Assembly (NCBI RefSeq): GCF_003597395.2
Contig: NC_133774.1
Location: 41,712,168 to 41,776,167, forward strand
Source of the DNA: Chelonoidis abingdonii
Taxonomy: Eukaryota; Chordata; Testudines; Testudinidae
Direction: 5' to 3'
DNA: 64,000 nt
The position numbers and the translations under genes are program-made. This document shows, one piece after another, positions 22,107-35,274 of the stretch (within the stretch, counting starts at the first letter, position 1; every line of letters starts with the position of its first letter). Below the pieces are notes generated by a model that was not told the origin of the DNA, ran no database searches, and saw only the letters and a program-made list of their open reading frames with translations.

Positions 22107-25100
22107 TTCCCCTTCCTCACTTTCAAAAAATTGCTCAAATATTTATGTCTGGTATGAAAATCACAGCCATGTGCTTTCACACGTGTGCCTCTCCTAACAT
22201 TTGAAACTCTCTTTCATAGTGCCTGGTCCAAGCTGCGGAAACTAATGATCCAATGAGCGGACCACATTTGGTGATGAATCCTGGTCACATGCCATCTGAG
22301 ACGTTGCACATACGCTAAGAAGATAGTGAGGGCACCTCCATAGGACATCAAAATAGTTGTTCAATGCCCAACATTGTACTATTTGCTCAGTGAGTACCTT
22401 TTTATAAATATCACCTTGAACAAGCCTGTTAGTGGAGTGTGACACTTCAAGAAAGTGACTCGAGCAACTAGTTATCTTTGACTGACACCCGCAAGGCTGT
22501 AGTTTAGATTTGCACTGCTAACTCAAGTTGCATACTCTCCATGTAAAAATTCCTCTATTGCTACATATGCTTAAGATACAAGCACCAAATAAGCCCTCTG
22601 AAAGCTCTGAATTATTTCACCTTGGAAGCCTTCCTCTAAAAGTACTGCAAGAACATTGTAAATATATCACCATTTGTACATTTAGACACCGTACCATCTC
22701 TCATAGCTGTCAGCATAATTTCAAAAGATGGATGACTATTAAGACCTCACAGAGCACTATTAAGGGCACAGAGCACTATTGAGAATCTACAGTAGTTGCT
22801 CAGCTGAGGTTTGGTATATAATGCCTTCTTGCCACACTTTGGTTATCTAAAACACATTTTCTAGCGATCATTTAGAAACTGACTGTTAATTCATATATTA
22901 AACAAGTGAATGCTGCCCAGAAAAATCCAAGGTGTGGTAGGAAATTTTAAATATGACTTCCAGATGTTGCTTAATTTAGTAATAACATAGCCTTGTCTAT
23001 GATTTTACAGGAAAATGAAATTTGTTTTAAATTCCCTGCTCTGTGGATACTTTCTGTGACACTGCATTACATCTGCCATACTGTGAGGACACAGGCTGCA
23101 TCCTGCCATGTCCTAGCACTTTATGTGACACCAAATTCCCTTTGGATGCCTTCATGTGGACTCACATTTTGGGAACATCTTGTTTATAACCTCTGTCTGG
23201 TTAAAGCAACTGACATCTTAAAATGACTGTGCAGTCTATTGATGCGCATGGACCCAATCTTTTCTAAATTATGGCTATTTCTAAGACACGAAGAAATAAC
23301 TTGTCCAAAAGCATGGAAGTACGGTATTAGCTCTGCAGTGTGGGGGATGAGGGCATTATCTTTATACTAACGTTTTGCTGCTAGCATTTTTGTATCAGCC
23401 AGTGACTGAATACGTCCTGGTATAACACATAGTGGTCCAAAGATGAATATATCTTCACAAAGATGAAGGCCTGTATCCATCACTAGACAGTACATGATAG
23501 TTTTAGATACCTTAAAATCTGACAGCTAGAACTGGTGATTTCAGATTATCTTCCTTGCTCTGCATTGTATATGTTAAATATCTACCACAGAGAAGAAATT
23601 AATAAAATTTCTGATACTCACGTAAGAGCACTTGAACCCAATTCGGACCAGCTGATTAAGTGAAAATCTCCTTATCCCATTACCAACCTCTAAACCAGCT
23701 ATTCCCCTCTTTGTTCTGATGGTACAGATTTGTTGTGATAGTGTTTATTTAAATTTTAAAATGCAAACCTGGCCTGCACTGCTCTTATTATATTGGGACA
23801 AGATTTTATTTATGTGTGTATTTATTTTTGCTAATTGTGCTTATTACATTGTTTCGTTGATAAGTGCAAGGCAACACACTGCATTGTGGTAGCATGTTAT
23901 CACTTCTTCGAGTCAAGATACGTTAAATCCATATCCTGACTTGAAGCTGCTGTAAGGTTCTTAAGGAGTTGCATGCCATGAACTATTAGGTAGCAAAATG
24001 TGCAGTAAAATACAGTGGATAGTACTCTTATCAAGATTTGTATATAGTGATGCCTACAATAAACCCTGCTGCTAAGCTGCTGCTAGAAAATATATGATTT
24101 TTCACAAGTTCATGGTTGCACTGCACCTTTTGCATTTTAGGAACCAAATCACATGACCAGATATTTATCCATATAAAGGGCCAAATCCTGCTCATTTTAC
24201 TCACATGAGTAGCCTCATTGTCTTCAGTCAGACTGTTCACGTGAGCAGGATTTAGCTCAAATTTTGGTGCCAATGAACAATGCACATGTCGACAAAATTA
24301 ATGTGCCTAATTAAAATTACCTGTTCTGTGTTGCCTGCAAGACTGCCTCTGCTTAGTCAGGTCTTTCATACTGTGAACAGGTTTCTGTCTATGTGCAGAT
24401 TGGAGTTACACTGAGTTGACTTCATTTATGATACCACAGCCATGGGTGTAGTGGGAGAGTAAATATACTTGGTCAAGTCTGAGCCAGCTTTGTTCATAAA
24501 TGTTTTAAAGGTACTGGAGGAGCTTCATTCAGTGACTTATGAACGTGATCCCTGCCCCTTGTGACTGTTAAAATCAGTTGGACCTGTGTTGGGTGCACCT
24601 ATTTTAGATTGCTAAGCGGTAGCAGGGAACAGGGTCTGCCCGTCACTAGGCTTGTTGAAGAGACCAGAATTGGACACTTGCAATTGACAGTTGAGCTGGG
24701 GATGAACACTAGTAATAAAGTCAGTATCCGACATTTAAAAATGTATAAAAATGTATAATAGTTTAGAGCTGGTCAAATAATATATCCCATAATTCAAATA
24801 ATTATTCTAATATTGCTTGAACAGGCTTCCTCTTTCTGTGAGCCAACTATCATCCTGTCTCTAATCTTTCCTTTACCAAAAAAAAATATTGAGACGTTTG
24901 CAGTGAGGCAACTCTAATGTCATGTGGAGTCTTTAGATTGCTCTGTCCCTTTCAGTCGGGCTATCTATGTGGGTATGGTACAAAAGCTGTGATGATTTCA
25001 TTGATTGACTGTTCTCCTAACAATATATAATAGTCAAATGCCCATACTGAGTCTCGTAGATCTATTAACAGCCTCATCAAGTTTGTATCCTGTTAACCTT

Positions 25101-25579
25101 TCTTTCAATGTGTAAGTAAGGCCAATGAAGGAGACAGTGAAGCGGTTTAAATCGCAGTGTCATTAGTTTGCAGACAAAAACATGCATCATTTTCATCCCG
25201 TCCAAATGGCGCAGCATTTTTCTTCCTAAAGGGTTGAGATTAGGACTTGGGTGAGAACTGCTCTCTGAAGTTTAATCTAGCAAGACAAAGGTAATGTTAA
25301 TGAGAGAGAAGGGGAGGATCTGGAGGGTGTGGTGGAGACTTGGGTACCTCCCTACCTCTCAGAAGTGGAGATAAAAGCTATTGATGACTGTGAGGTGCTT
25401 AGATACTGTGGGGATAGAGATAGTACATATACCTTTGTAGCCAGGCACACACTCATGTACAGGTTTATTATTTTATTAGCAGAATTCCAGCTGTCTGTTT
25501 CATATTTGCACATCGGTTGCACTCCATCAATCACCATCATTGCTGGGTTTCCCAGGAGTCTAGAAGGAGCATGCCATTA
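22107..25579. other. No gene; one palindromic repeat at about 24176-24262
   Basis: AT-rich sequence. At 24176-24262 GGGCCAAATCCTGCTCATTTT is followed about 45 bases later by CACGTGAGCAGGATTTAGC, an inverted pair typical of small reptile MITEs. From about 25255 to 25560 there is a hint of MIR- or L2-like text (GTGAGGTGCTTAGATACTG), too diverged to call. Confidence 0.4.
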
Positions 25580-25855
25580 TATCACTCCCCTAATGCTATA
25601 GTGAGACAATAGGGGCTCATCTGCCTTACTTTCAAGGTGCTCAGTGGCCTGGGCCCAGAATACCAAAAAGATCACCTAAAACACCAGGCTGCAGGCTGTG
25701 ATCATCTATTCCATTCCACAGGCACAATGGTAAAGCTCCTTTGTGCAGGAGACAAAGCTTTCTTAGGGGCCAGCCTTAGGCTGTGGAAGGAACTCTCCCA
25801 GGAACTAAGGACCATCACCAACTTCACCACCTTCTGCCTCAAATGAACACTTCTT
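25580..25855 (+). mobile_element. L2-type LINE ORF2 tail
   Basis: The frame 25637-25846 reads LSGLGPEYQKDHL near its start, then GDKAFLGASLRLWKELSQE and a closing TNFTTFCLK. This matches the L2-clade C-terminus, where LNGLGPxYLxDLL, then GxRAFSxxAPxLWNxLPxxxR and SLxxFK are standard. The fragment is short, 5'-truncated, and contains no catalytic domain. Confidence 0.6.
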
Positions 25856-26119
25856 CAACCTTCTCTTCTCTAATATAAACATACAAGAGTGTGTACACAT
25901 GAAATGAAAGAAACCCTACCAAAATGAAACACTCCGCTGTGTACACAATTCTCTCTCTGAGGAAAGGATGGGTGAAAGAGTGAACTATTGGTAGCAGATG
26001 TTATTTGCATCACTTAATGCACTACTGGAAGGTGCTCAGATACCAGGGTGATGAGAGTGGTACAAGAAGCTACAAAGAATAGAATAGGGCTAATAAACAT
26101 GTAACTATGGTTTTAGTTC

Positions 26120-27130
26120 TCATAAAATCATTTCTTCAATGGTCATCATCTTACTGTGATCACATTCCAAGGGTTTCTTGTCCTCTGATGTTTGCAGTGG
26201 TGCAAAGGTGGAACACTTTTCAAATGTTTCCTATGGACTGCTGTGATTTGGAGTCATTTTACCATTAACGGGCTTCCTGGATTTTTGGTGGCTTTTTTTC
26301 TTTAAAGAATTTGCTTGTTTTCTTTCATGGTGTCCATGAATGATACAAAGTGGTAGGCAGGATTTGCCATCCCATTTCTGCCTGTTTGGCTAGTTCCTCC
26401 AGCAGCTATTTTGTGTTTCTTTTTTCTATGCTTGCCACTGGATTTTCACTTGCACGCTGATTCTCTGCTTATTTTAATTCCTTTTTACTCTTCTTTTACA
26501 GTGCTGTAATTCTTTTTCCTTTTCTCCTTCAGATCTTTTTCATGCACTTTTATTTTAGCCTGCAACTGCTTGAAATTTAGAGTTCACTTTGTAAAAATGA
26601 CTTCCATCTTTTTCATTTTGGCTTCTAATTTCTTTTTCACAGAATCATTTTTGGTAATTTTGTCCTACACATGAGCGCATTATAAGTAATACTTTGCTAC
26701 TGATGCTGGTACATGCTGAGAGATCTCTCTTTCTTTTTCAGTTCTCCTATCAGAGACTCCAAATTTTCTTGAAGGACACTGAAGTTCTTACAGGCTGCAA
26801 GCTGTCCTCAGTCATGTGTGTCTGCTTCATTCATTGCAAATTGTTTTCCTTTTTCCTCTCTCAAGTTTGAAGACTTTCATCTGAGAAAGCATTCGTAACA
26901 GAATGCTTGGATTTCATGCCACATTCATGACACTCATTTTCCAGTGGGCAAACTGATTATTCTGGTAGGTGGAGTTATGACCCACCACACATTGCAGATG
27001 TTTGCAAATGTTGCAGGTTTGCTTGCTTTAGTATAGACACAATATTATCATGGTTTTCTGTGTCCAAACCTCTTGTTCCACCACTCCTACAGCTGCCATC
27101 CTGCATCCAGAAGCCTGTCTGTTTTGTTTT
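26120..27130 (-). pseudogene. Possible processed pseudogene of a coiled-coil protein
   Basis: Read on the minus strand, the region gives a long stretch of shifted frames that together look protein-derived. Near 26990-27060 a cysteine/histidine-rich phrase CNICKHLQC appears, then CPLENECHECGMKSKHSV in a neighbouring frame. Around 26720-26790 the frame reads ENLESLIGELKKKERSLSMY and then passes through lysine/glutamate-rich coiled-coil text (KMKKMEV-like, QAKIKVHEKDLKEK). No intron signals separate the pieces. Many stops and shifts show decay. I cannot name the parent gene; a zinc-finger plus coiled-coil protein is the most that can be said. Confidence 0.35.
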
Positions 27131-29990
27131 ATGCCTTTATCATGTTTCTTTTGTATTCTTTCAAACATGAGAAGTTGCAAGTACCTTCTTTAACCAAGAT
27201 GTGTCCAAAGAAGGGGTTGAGAGTCTGATTCCTAAATTAGAGTTTTTAGATAAAAGGACACAACTGAGGTTGGAACTGTGATGTATGCTAATTTAGTGAC
27301 TGCTGAGACAAAGGCCAAGTGCTATAAAGGCAAGTACAAGTGAATTTGTACTATATATACCTCATGTTGGACTGCCTTATTGGACCCAATCCTGCCCTCT
27401 GTACTCAGGCAAAATTCTCATGGAATGAACTGAGTAAATGAGCTCTGTAAGAAATTTCTTGATGAGAAGCAAGGCACTATAATGCATGGACCTCTGCAGA
27501 ATCTCACAGTACAGTGTGTTGCTCAGACCACATAAAGTTCAGAGGAATCGACTGTGCTGAATCCTGAATAGATCACTCATCTTCTCCTGCTCATGTTGTT
27601 CAGTAATCAGACTTAAAATGAAAAGTTGTTTGAAAATAGAACATTTTACAACAACATTAATGAAAGTGCTTGTGTCTAGCTGAGAGGGTTGAAGAGTGAA
27701 AATCATTGCACATCCCATAGGGATGGGTCTGTACAGTCCAGTATGTATCTGCAAGAAGTCAATGTCACTTTCCAATATATGGAATGATCTCGCAGAACGT
27801 ATGGAAAAAAAACATTTCTCAGCAACTTCCCACCAGCTTTTAAAGGCGTTCTTGACTTTTCTGAAACTGGCACTTTACTTTTGTGTCTTTGTGCCTTCTT
27901 TCCCAAATCTCCATGTCTCTTAAACCTTTCTGTGTTTCCTTTATGTTCACTTTATTTTGCCCCCCCACTGAGATGATAAAAGAAACACACTGTACATGAG
28001 GGATAATTCCTACGTTCTCTGGTGGCTTCACCATTTGTAATTTTAAACTGAAATAAACTGAGATGTGGAGGAGGAAATCAGGAGAGAAAGGAGAAAGTTC
28101 AGGGAAAATTCTTCTAACAAAAAAGGAATATATTATTTCCATTTGAAATGTTGGTTTTGAATGTATTTAAAAGTAAAGATTAGAATAAATCTCATTCTGT
28201 GTTGTGACAGCTCCTTTACTCTCCAGCAGTGTGGGCTGTCACACAAAAAAGTTAAATTTATGCCATATAAAAGCCCCCACAATCAAGTTACAATGAAGTT
28301 TGTTCTTCTAGCCATGTGCGGAGGATTTGTATGCAAATCTCCTCCATGTATGAATGAATGAATGAATGAGAGTCACCCAATACTGTAAATCCCTTGCACA
28401 TAAGTGGGGAAAAAGAGACTCCATATTAGTCCCTGTAGCTGGGTGAATAATTCATACAAAACATCATTAATCATAATTATTCTTATTTATCCTGCAACAG
28501 TACTTAGGAACCCCAGTTATGGACTGGCTCTCTCTTTCACTAGTCCCTGTACAAATGCATAACAACAAGATAGTCTCTACCCCAAAGAGTTTGCAATGTA
28601 AATATAAGACAGGCAACCGATGGATACAATAGGCAGACAGGAGGAGTACAGGAAAACTCTGAGACAGTCCTGTCAGTGTGATAGCCAGTGGTAAAAGCAA
28701 CTTACACTTGCTTGTTCTGTTCAAAAGTATCTGAGTAGAGCTGTGATTTTAATGTGTTTATTCACTGAAGAATATGTCTGAATAAATAATCTCTAATAAA
28801 GATTTTTTGTCCCACAGATAGTTTAGGAGCAGTTTGTTGCCAGTATTTGACATTCAGAATCACATTGACAAGACACCTAAGTTACATGGTATGTTTCTTC
28901 TTTCTGTTTGGTTAAACTCTTGGACGTAAGTTTCCAGTGAGTATATTAACCATGTGTGACGAGCACTATCTATAACACTCTGGTCACTGTAGTGGCTGCA
29001 GAACTGGGAAGACTGGCCACTTTATTGAAGTTAATTAATCAGTTTCTGTAGGGGATTATTGACCCTTGGGTGGCAATTGCTGGGCTAATGAGGCAACTGG
29101 GGAGAATATATTTGGGAGGAACAGGGTAGTAAAATAGATGTCATAGGGTGAGCTGGGGAGAGGAGAGAAAGCCGCGTGGAAGTCTCTTCTTCCTGCTGCA
29201 CACCTGTGGCTGAAACTGAAGACTAAATGAACACCTAGTGAAAAGGAAATAGCTGGTGTGTGTTTGTGGATAGGGAACTCACAGAATGGGTGAAGGGGCC
29301 CCCTTTGACACCATTATAGATTAAAAATTCAATGTCTATGAACATTATGCAATATTTGCTAAAAATTCACCAACTTTTGCAGCTGCACAGCAGTGAGGAA
29401 GGTACAAGAGCTTGGCATGGGCAGGGAGAACTTTGGGGCCACATTTTTAAAGGTATTTAAGCACATTTTGGAAAATCCCACTAGGCACCTATTGGCATCT
29501 CTAGCCTTGCTTGCTGTGGAGTTCAAGCAAACATTCTGCTTTTTTGAGGAAGAATGACTTCCAGTGCATCCCGTGGGACAGGATTGCTGCAACATAATCA
29601 CCTTGTCCTAGGAATATCATATTGCTTGACATTAGTATCTCATTAGTGCCTGTGGTATAGAAAATCAGGTAGACACTCTAAGGTGGGCCTCTTAGAAAAC
29701 TTCATTTTGGAGATATCTCTTCAATGCTAATTAACATTGTCTGATACAACTGCAGCTGTAAACATATTATAACCTCTTGGTAACAGGAGTGTCAAAACAG
29801 TTACATTCTATCAACTTCTTCCACTGCCTATTCAAAGCATTAGTTTGACAACTGAATTACAATGAAAAAGACTCAAAATACTTCTTTTTTATTCTCTGTA
29901 TAGAAAAATACATTCCTGAAATCCAATCCTGCCTGGCTGAGTCAGGGTGCAGTTTTGTGCTGGCCTGGAGAGGAGCAAGATTGGGCCTTG
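27131..29990. other. No gene; microsatellite and minor repeats
   Basis: A short (GAAT)n run lies at about 28346-28370. A SINE-like or LINE-like phrase GTCTCTACCCCAAAGAGTTT begins at 28573. At 29443-29480 a partial TTTTTAAAGGTATTTAAGCAC matches the palindromic MITE family at 50282. Nothing else is supported. Confidence 0.4.
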
Positions 29991-29998
29991 GAGATATA

Positions 29999-30222
29999 GG
30001 TCTTGTCTACACAGTATGGCAAATCACGTTAGAGAGAGTGTGATTTGTAAACCACTCTGACTGCCCTGTGTGGGCCCTGCTGACATGCTCCAAAAGGTAC
30101 CTAGTTTGTGTTGTGAACGCACCTGCAGGGTCTACATGGGGCAGTTACAGCACAGCATTTCAGAGTGCTTTACAAATCACACCTCTCTAATGCACTTTGC
30201 CACACCGTGTAGGCAAGTAGTT
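29999..30222. mobile_element. Palindromic MITE with about 50-bp inverted ends
   Basis: The left end GTCTTGTCTACACAGTATGG continues into CAAATCAC and GTGTGATTTGTAAA. The right end, read on the other strand, repeats this order (TTGCCTACACGGTGTGG, then GTGATTTGTAAAGCACTCTG). The left phrase TTGTCTACAC also starts the MITEs at 8771 and 48988, so these are related by their tips. No clear target duplication was seen. Confidence 0.6.
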
Positions 30223-30709
30223 ATTCTTTCATTCTTTAAATTTACAGCCAAAATGGAAGGCAAATGAGCAGCTGCAAAACTACATCTCTGTACTTTCTTT
30301 TGAAGTTGCAACCAAGGAATTCTTTCACTTCACCTTTCTTCAAATGCACATTCTGGTCAGGTATGTTTCAAATTAGAAAGTAATTAGTCAGTGTTTAGAA
30401 GATATCTAAACAGAGCTGGTGAAATATATCTGCTTGCTAATGAGATGGTTTCAGAAGTCTTTATAGCCAGAAGCAGGATTTAGAATATAGTGATGTCAAA
30501 AATGTCTACGTCTGAGTCTGTCAGGCACTTGGCCTGGGAGGAGAAAATCCCACAGGGAGGAATGTAATCTTGCATTTAAGAACAAGTGTATGATTCAAAA
30601 ACAGTAGGAACATTACTAATGTAGTACTGTAAAGGGGAGAACAATGGCCTGGCAGTGGTGATTGTTGTTGGGTTGTACCTCTATGTGAGGTATGTATAGA
30701 AAACTAATA

Positions 30710-31222
30710 ATGGGAAAGTTCTGTTATCCGGCACTTCATCAACTGGAAACCTCTATAAACTGGCATTTCTGATCTTCATTGAAAGTCTGGTTTATAGTCT
30801 GATTGGCACAGGGCCGGCAGGGGGAAGGCTGTGGGAGGGAGTGCAGAGCACAGGCTCTGAGAGTGAGTTTGGGTGTGGGAGGAGGTTCAGGGCATAGCAG
30901 GCCAGTCTGCGCGTCAGCGCTTGGGGCAGGGCAGGGTGGGTCAGTGTGCAAAGCCTTCTGCCCCGCCTCTGCCTAAGAGCAGCCAGGACAGAGCTCCAAT
31001 TGCGGGGAACCACCTGAGGTGAGCAGCCCCCAGATCTAGCACCCCACACACCCTCCTATACCCAAACTCCCTCCCAAAGCTTGCGTCCTGTACCCCATCC
31101 CACGCCCCAGCCCTCAGCCCCACACCCCCTCCCATACTCAAACTTCCTCTCAGTTAACTGGCATTTTTCACTTATAAGTACCCAGCATTTCCCCAACATG
31201 CTGATTAAAACAGCTTTTACTG
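30710..31222. mobile_element. Possible pogo/Tigger-type element
   Basis: The left side shows CTGTTATCCGGCACTTC and later AACTGGCATTT; the right side shows AACTGGCATTTTTC and ends TTTTACTG. TA dinucleotides lie at both borders (30708-30709, 31223-31224), as required for Tc1/mariner-superfamily insertion. Between them sits a GC-rich core with PLAPQ-like frames of no coding value. Terminal repeats are diverged, so the call is moderate. Confidence 0.45.
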
Positions 31223-31224
31223 TA

Positions 31225-33240
31225 TACAGAAAAATAAGCTCTCAAGTATTATTGATTAGACCAGGACAGGGCCTGTTTGAAATACAGTGTGCTGCTCATA
31301 TTGTGGAAAGTTGTAAAATAAAATGTAAGGATTAATACAATATATTTAAGAGATTTTTCAGATTGGTCAAAGAATGAGTAGTTTGCTTTATTCCTCCCTC
31401 TGGCCAAAGAGGGTTGGACTCTGCTTCTTCATTAATGTCACCACCTGAGTTTGCTGGAGAGAGTCACCAAAGAATAATTCAAAGCACTCCTGGCCTAAGA
31501 GCAAAGAGGCCACAGTTAGCTTTTGAACTCCAGTATTTCACATGTAGTCAATGGATTGCCCAGTAGCTAGAACACTGGATCAGTCTTGTTTAAGAAGCTT
31601 TAAGGAAAAAAGGTGTATTTTTTACATTATACATGTCTAGGGATTTAGGGCTGAAGAAAGAAGAAATGAAGAATCAGTATTAGTTACGTATTATTTTAGA
31701 ATGGTTGTAGAGAAATATGTGGTTGGAAATTTGAAATAGATTCACAAAAGTAACATAAAACTGATTATTAATCCTTATAAATGAAAAATTGGTTGTGTTT
31801 TGAACAATATGTTATTACTCACTTGCCCTATCCTCAAACCAGAAGCAGGACTCCAGGAGATCATGTAGGTGCAGAACTCCCCTATGGAAAAGTCTTACAG
31901 ATTTTAACATGGATGAAGTCCATGGGGTTCTCTAGAAACATAATAAGAGTTCTTTAGCAATTACTCCCTATAGAACATGCTATAGAGTAATATCCTTCAA
32001 TAGGATTATTTTAACCATCCCATCTAATTGTATAGAATTGGTATAATTTCTCTATTCAGTTCTACAGAGTGGTTCAAAAGAGGTATGAAAAAGTTGCTAT
32101 TTTCTATTAAATTCTCTGTAGGACTTTATAAACAAAGGGCACATCCACCAATACACCCTGCAGAGTAGTGCAACTGAGCTGGGCGGGGGTGGAACATAGA
32201 TGGGTGGAGGGAGTGGCAGGGCCTGGGACAGAGGATCTGCTATTGTGCAAATTCCCCTTCATGGGCAGGGTTTTCAGCCACTCTGTGGCCTAGGATGCGG
32301 ATTAAACCTACCCAGCTACTAAGGTCAGGTGCTGTGTTTAAAGGATGCCCTGATGAGCTTGATGCAAACAAAACAAATGTAGCTCCTGCTCTGTGGAAAA
32401 ACCAGGCCCTATCTGACAAAATGGTGAAAGTGTTTTTAATTGACTTGGGTTCTGGGAAATCTCATTGATGCTTCCTTCTCATTCATCTTATTCTCTTTCA
32501 CTGCAACCAGTGGCCAGGGAGGCCAGTTGTGCTTTGGCTTAGCCTATTAGTGGAGCTATTTCTCAGAGTCAGCTATTGTCAGGCAAAAATGTGTAATGCA
32601 ATATAAAGCATTTGAACTCGACTGCAAATCAATATCAGACGTTGACAGCTTTTTTGCTATTCAGTACTCACCGGGCAGCAGAGAGAATGATTTACATTAC
32701 CAGCTTAAACATTTATGAAAAATAGATACAAGTAATAGAAGACAGACTGGTTATACACAAATCACAGTTTGATAGTTATGGGGACCTAATCCCAGGCTCC
32801 ATGCTGCCACAGTAACTCATTCATTAAAAAAGCATTCCTGGATCCCTGGTGTACTTTTCAGGACGACGGGGTGGGGTTTTTTGTTGTTTTTTGTTTTCCC
32901 AAATGAGTGAGCACAGAAGGGAGCTTTTGCAGAATTTCTTTTAGGTTATGATTATTTTATCAAAAAGGACTTTGTCAAATTAATGCCTTTTTAAAAGGAA
33001 GAAATGCCAACTCATGCTAACATGCTATAAATGCTTGTGGACTTTGGGCCTACCCCATGTTCTTCACTTGGGCAAAACTCCCACTGGCTTCATTAATTTA
33101 AAAGTCTTTGAAACACTTTGCTTGAGTGAGGAGTCAAGCCCGGATAGATTGAATCTCATGTAAAACACATAAAATATGTGTGTTGCTTTTTTTGTTTGCT
33201 TCTAAGTATAACAGATTTGAAAAAAATTGAAATCAGGCTC
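31225..33240. other. No gene recognised
   Basis: AT-rich unique sequence with a GT/T-rich run near 32868-32900. No feature supported. Confidence 0.45.
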
Positions 33241-33249
33241 AGTTACCAT

Positions 33250-33460
33250 CTAATAATGGATAATAGGGAAGCACTATGGTCTAATGGACAGTACATAGGA
33301 GTGAGAGACAGGGGAATCAGTTTTATTTCCATCTCCGGTGCTGATTTACTATGTGATCTTGTTTTCATGCCCCATTTTGCCTGTGTCAAATGGAGATAAT
33401 ATACTTGCCCATATTTGTAAAGCACTTTGAAATATATGAAAAGTACAGTATCAACGCTAT
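33250..33460 (+). repeat. MIR-like SINE
   Basis: Contains CACTATGGTCTAATGGACAG (tRNA-like A-box region), GATTTACTATGTGATCTTG (core), CAAATGGAGATAATATACTTG and TGTAAAGCACTTTGAAATAT (tail) in the expected order. The 73-codon frame crossing it is accidental. Confidence 0.65.
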
Positions 33461-33879
33461 GAATTCTTATGTTTTGATTTGGTAAGGAATGCTTTGTGGC
33501 CCCACATTATGGATTTGCATGGCCCAATGAAAGTGGGGGAATAGTACCTCTCTATTAATGTGCTTGTAGGGGAAGGGTGCTAGTTGATGTGGTGGTGGGG
33601 GGACGTTCAGTGCTTGGGGAGGGGTAGGTGCTTGATTGCATAGCTATGTACTTATGAATGGCATGACGACTTATGTAATGGGGATGTGGTGGGGGATGAT
33701 TCACAGTGTGGATTTATATAAGGAGGTGAATAAAGTATGGGTTGTTGTATTTAACTCTCTAGAGGAATAGTGTTTGCTTACTAATTCCTAATTGTTCCTG
33801 CTCATTTGTTTAGCTTTATTATTTTGAATACTGATTGTGTGATGAGATATGGTAATAGCAATAAGCTTTCTTGAAGATA
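33461..33879. other. No gene recognised
   Basis: T- and G-rich spacer. Nothing supported. Confidence 0.4.
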
Positions 33880-34910
33880 TAAAGTTTTATTTGTAGACGT
33901 GTGTTAGAATAGTACAACGTCACCCATTGTCAGGCAAGCCAGCTGACATTAGAACCACCCAAACACCAGTTACAAGAGAACATGTCAAAAACAAACAAAA
34001 TTGCATCAAAAAGTGAAAACGTGATAGAACCCCCCTACTGCTGCATGTCACATGGCCCATTTTCTCCTTTCCCTGTCTTACACACACTTGATGACTACCT
34101 CCAGGAGAGGGGGTCAAGATGGAGGGCTGCATGGGGTTTAGTTACCCTGCCTAGCTGTCCTTAGGACCCGATTGCATGAGCCACCCAGATGTGGAGTTTT
34201 CCAAGCTGTTTCTGGCCTACGGGTACATCACAGGGTCATCAGGCCATGATATGGCAGAGGCAGCAGGAGTTGGTACCCTAGCAGCTATGATTAAGATGAG
34301 ATACTCAAACAGTTCTCTCTGCTGAGCTCTGTCCTCCTCCCTCAGCCGCTATTCCCAGGGCCGGCTTTAGGGCAATTCCCCCAATTCCCAGGAATCGGGC
34401 CCTGCTCCTAAAAGGGCCCCGCAGTGTCCAGAAGAGGGGCCCCGCACCCTCTACCAAAGTGCCACTGGAAACAGTGGCAACCGATTGAGCTGCCGCCGAA
34501 TCGCCACTGCTGTCTTCGGCAGCAGCTCTTTCAAATCAGGCCCTGCACGTCCTAAAGCTGGCCCTGGCTGTTCCTGTTCTAGGAGCTGCACAGCAAGTGC
34601 CTGCTCCTGCACTGAAACCCTGTCCTCAAGCTGTGCAATGAACCTGAGCCTTTCTTCCTGCCTCTTGGATGTTTCTTCTCCAGTCTTAAGGCCCTCTGCT
34701 TCTGGTACTGGACCTGCTTGTTGGCCCTCTCAAAAACTTCACCATAAGTTCCTCACGGAAACGCGTCCTCTTGGAATGGTCCATGAAGGTACATTGGGCC
34801 AAGCTTGTGCTGCACTGAGGTTGAGCTGTGAAGGTAAAGCAGCCAATAGAGGTCGAGGGGCATGCAACAGGACAAGAAACAGATAGCTCAGTGGAGAAGC
34901 ACAGAAATAA
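33880..34910 (-). pseudogene. Coiled-coil gene or transposon-ORF relic, broken by a hAT MITE
   Basis: On the minus strand, a pyrimidine-rich tract ending in TTCACAG (about 34828-34834), which looks like a 3' splice site, precedes an open stretch reading DHSKRTRFREELMVK and then arginine/glutamine-rich coiled coil (QVQYQKQRALRLEKK; later QLEDRVSVQEQALAVQLLEQ). The frame is cut by the hAT MITE at 34356-34566 and resumes on the far side with LREEDRAQQRELFEYLILII, ending at a stop near 34215. An AATAAA signal lies near 33884 on the same strand. The pattern resembles the C-terminal part of Myb/SANT-like proteins, which occur both as host genes and as accessory proteins of Harbinger transposons. 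One frameshift is visible in the middle. Confidence 0.45.
34356..34566. mobile_element. hAT-type MITE, 211 bp
   Basis: Left tip CAGGGCCGGCTTTAGG; right tip CCTAAAGCTGGCCCTG, a 16-bp inverted repeat with one mismatch. Target duplications GCTATTCC (34348-34355) and GCTGTTCC (34567-34574) match at 7 of 8. It interrupts the minus-strand coiled-coil frame at 33880-34910, whose two halves rejoin across it. Confidence 0.9.
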
Positions 34911-35274
34911 TTCTCGTGGAATTTCAAGGGCATAAAATGTTACATTTCAAAAAATGAACTGCAATATATTGTGAAAGGGATACTTCAGTCCACAGAATCA
35001 CCCTGGACTCAGCCAGGTTAATCACAATTAAAGTAGTGCAAAGATCATAGTGTGTTAAAAATTCCAAGCTGCTTCTGTTTTATAAGAATTGCAAAACTTT
35101 TTGGGGGTGGGGTGGATGTGGTCAGTGGCCTTGCTGCAAAAGCATGTTCTGTCAGTTCAGGTCTTTCACATTTTGGAGGAAATAACTGGCAAAGGGAGAT
35201 GTTATTCCAAGCTGCTGGTGGGGAAAAAACTGAAGCACATGCAGCCAAAGTGTTTAAAAGTATAGTGACTTAAC
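34911..35274. other. No gene recognised
   Basis: Spacer between the coiled-coil relic and the Gypsy element. The short frames on both strands carry no motif. Confidence 0.4.
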
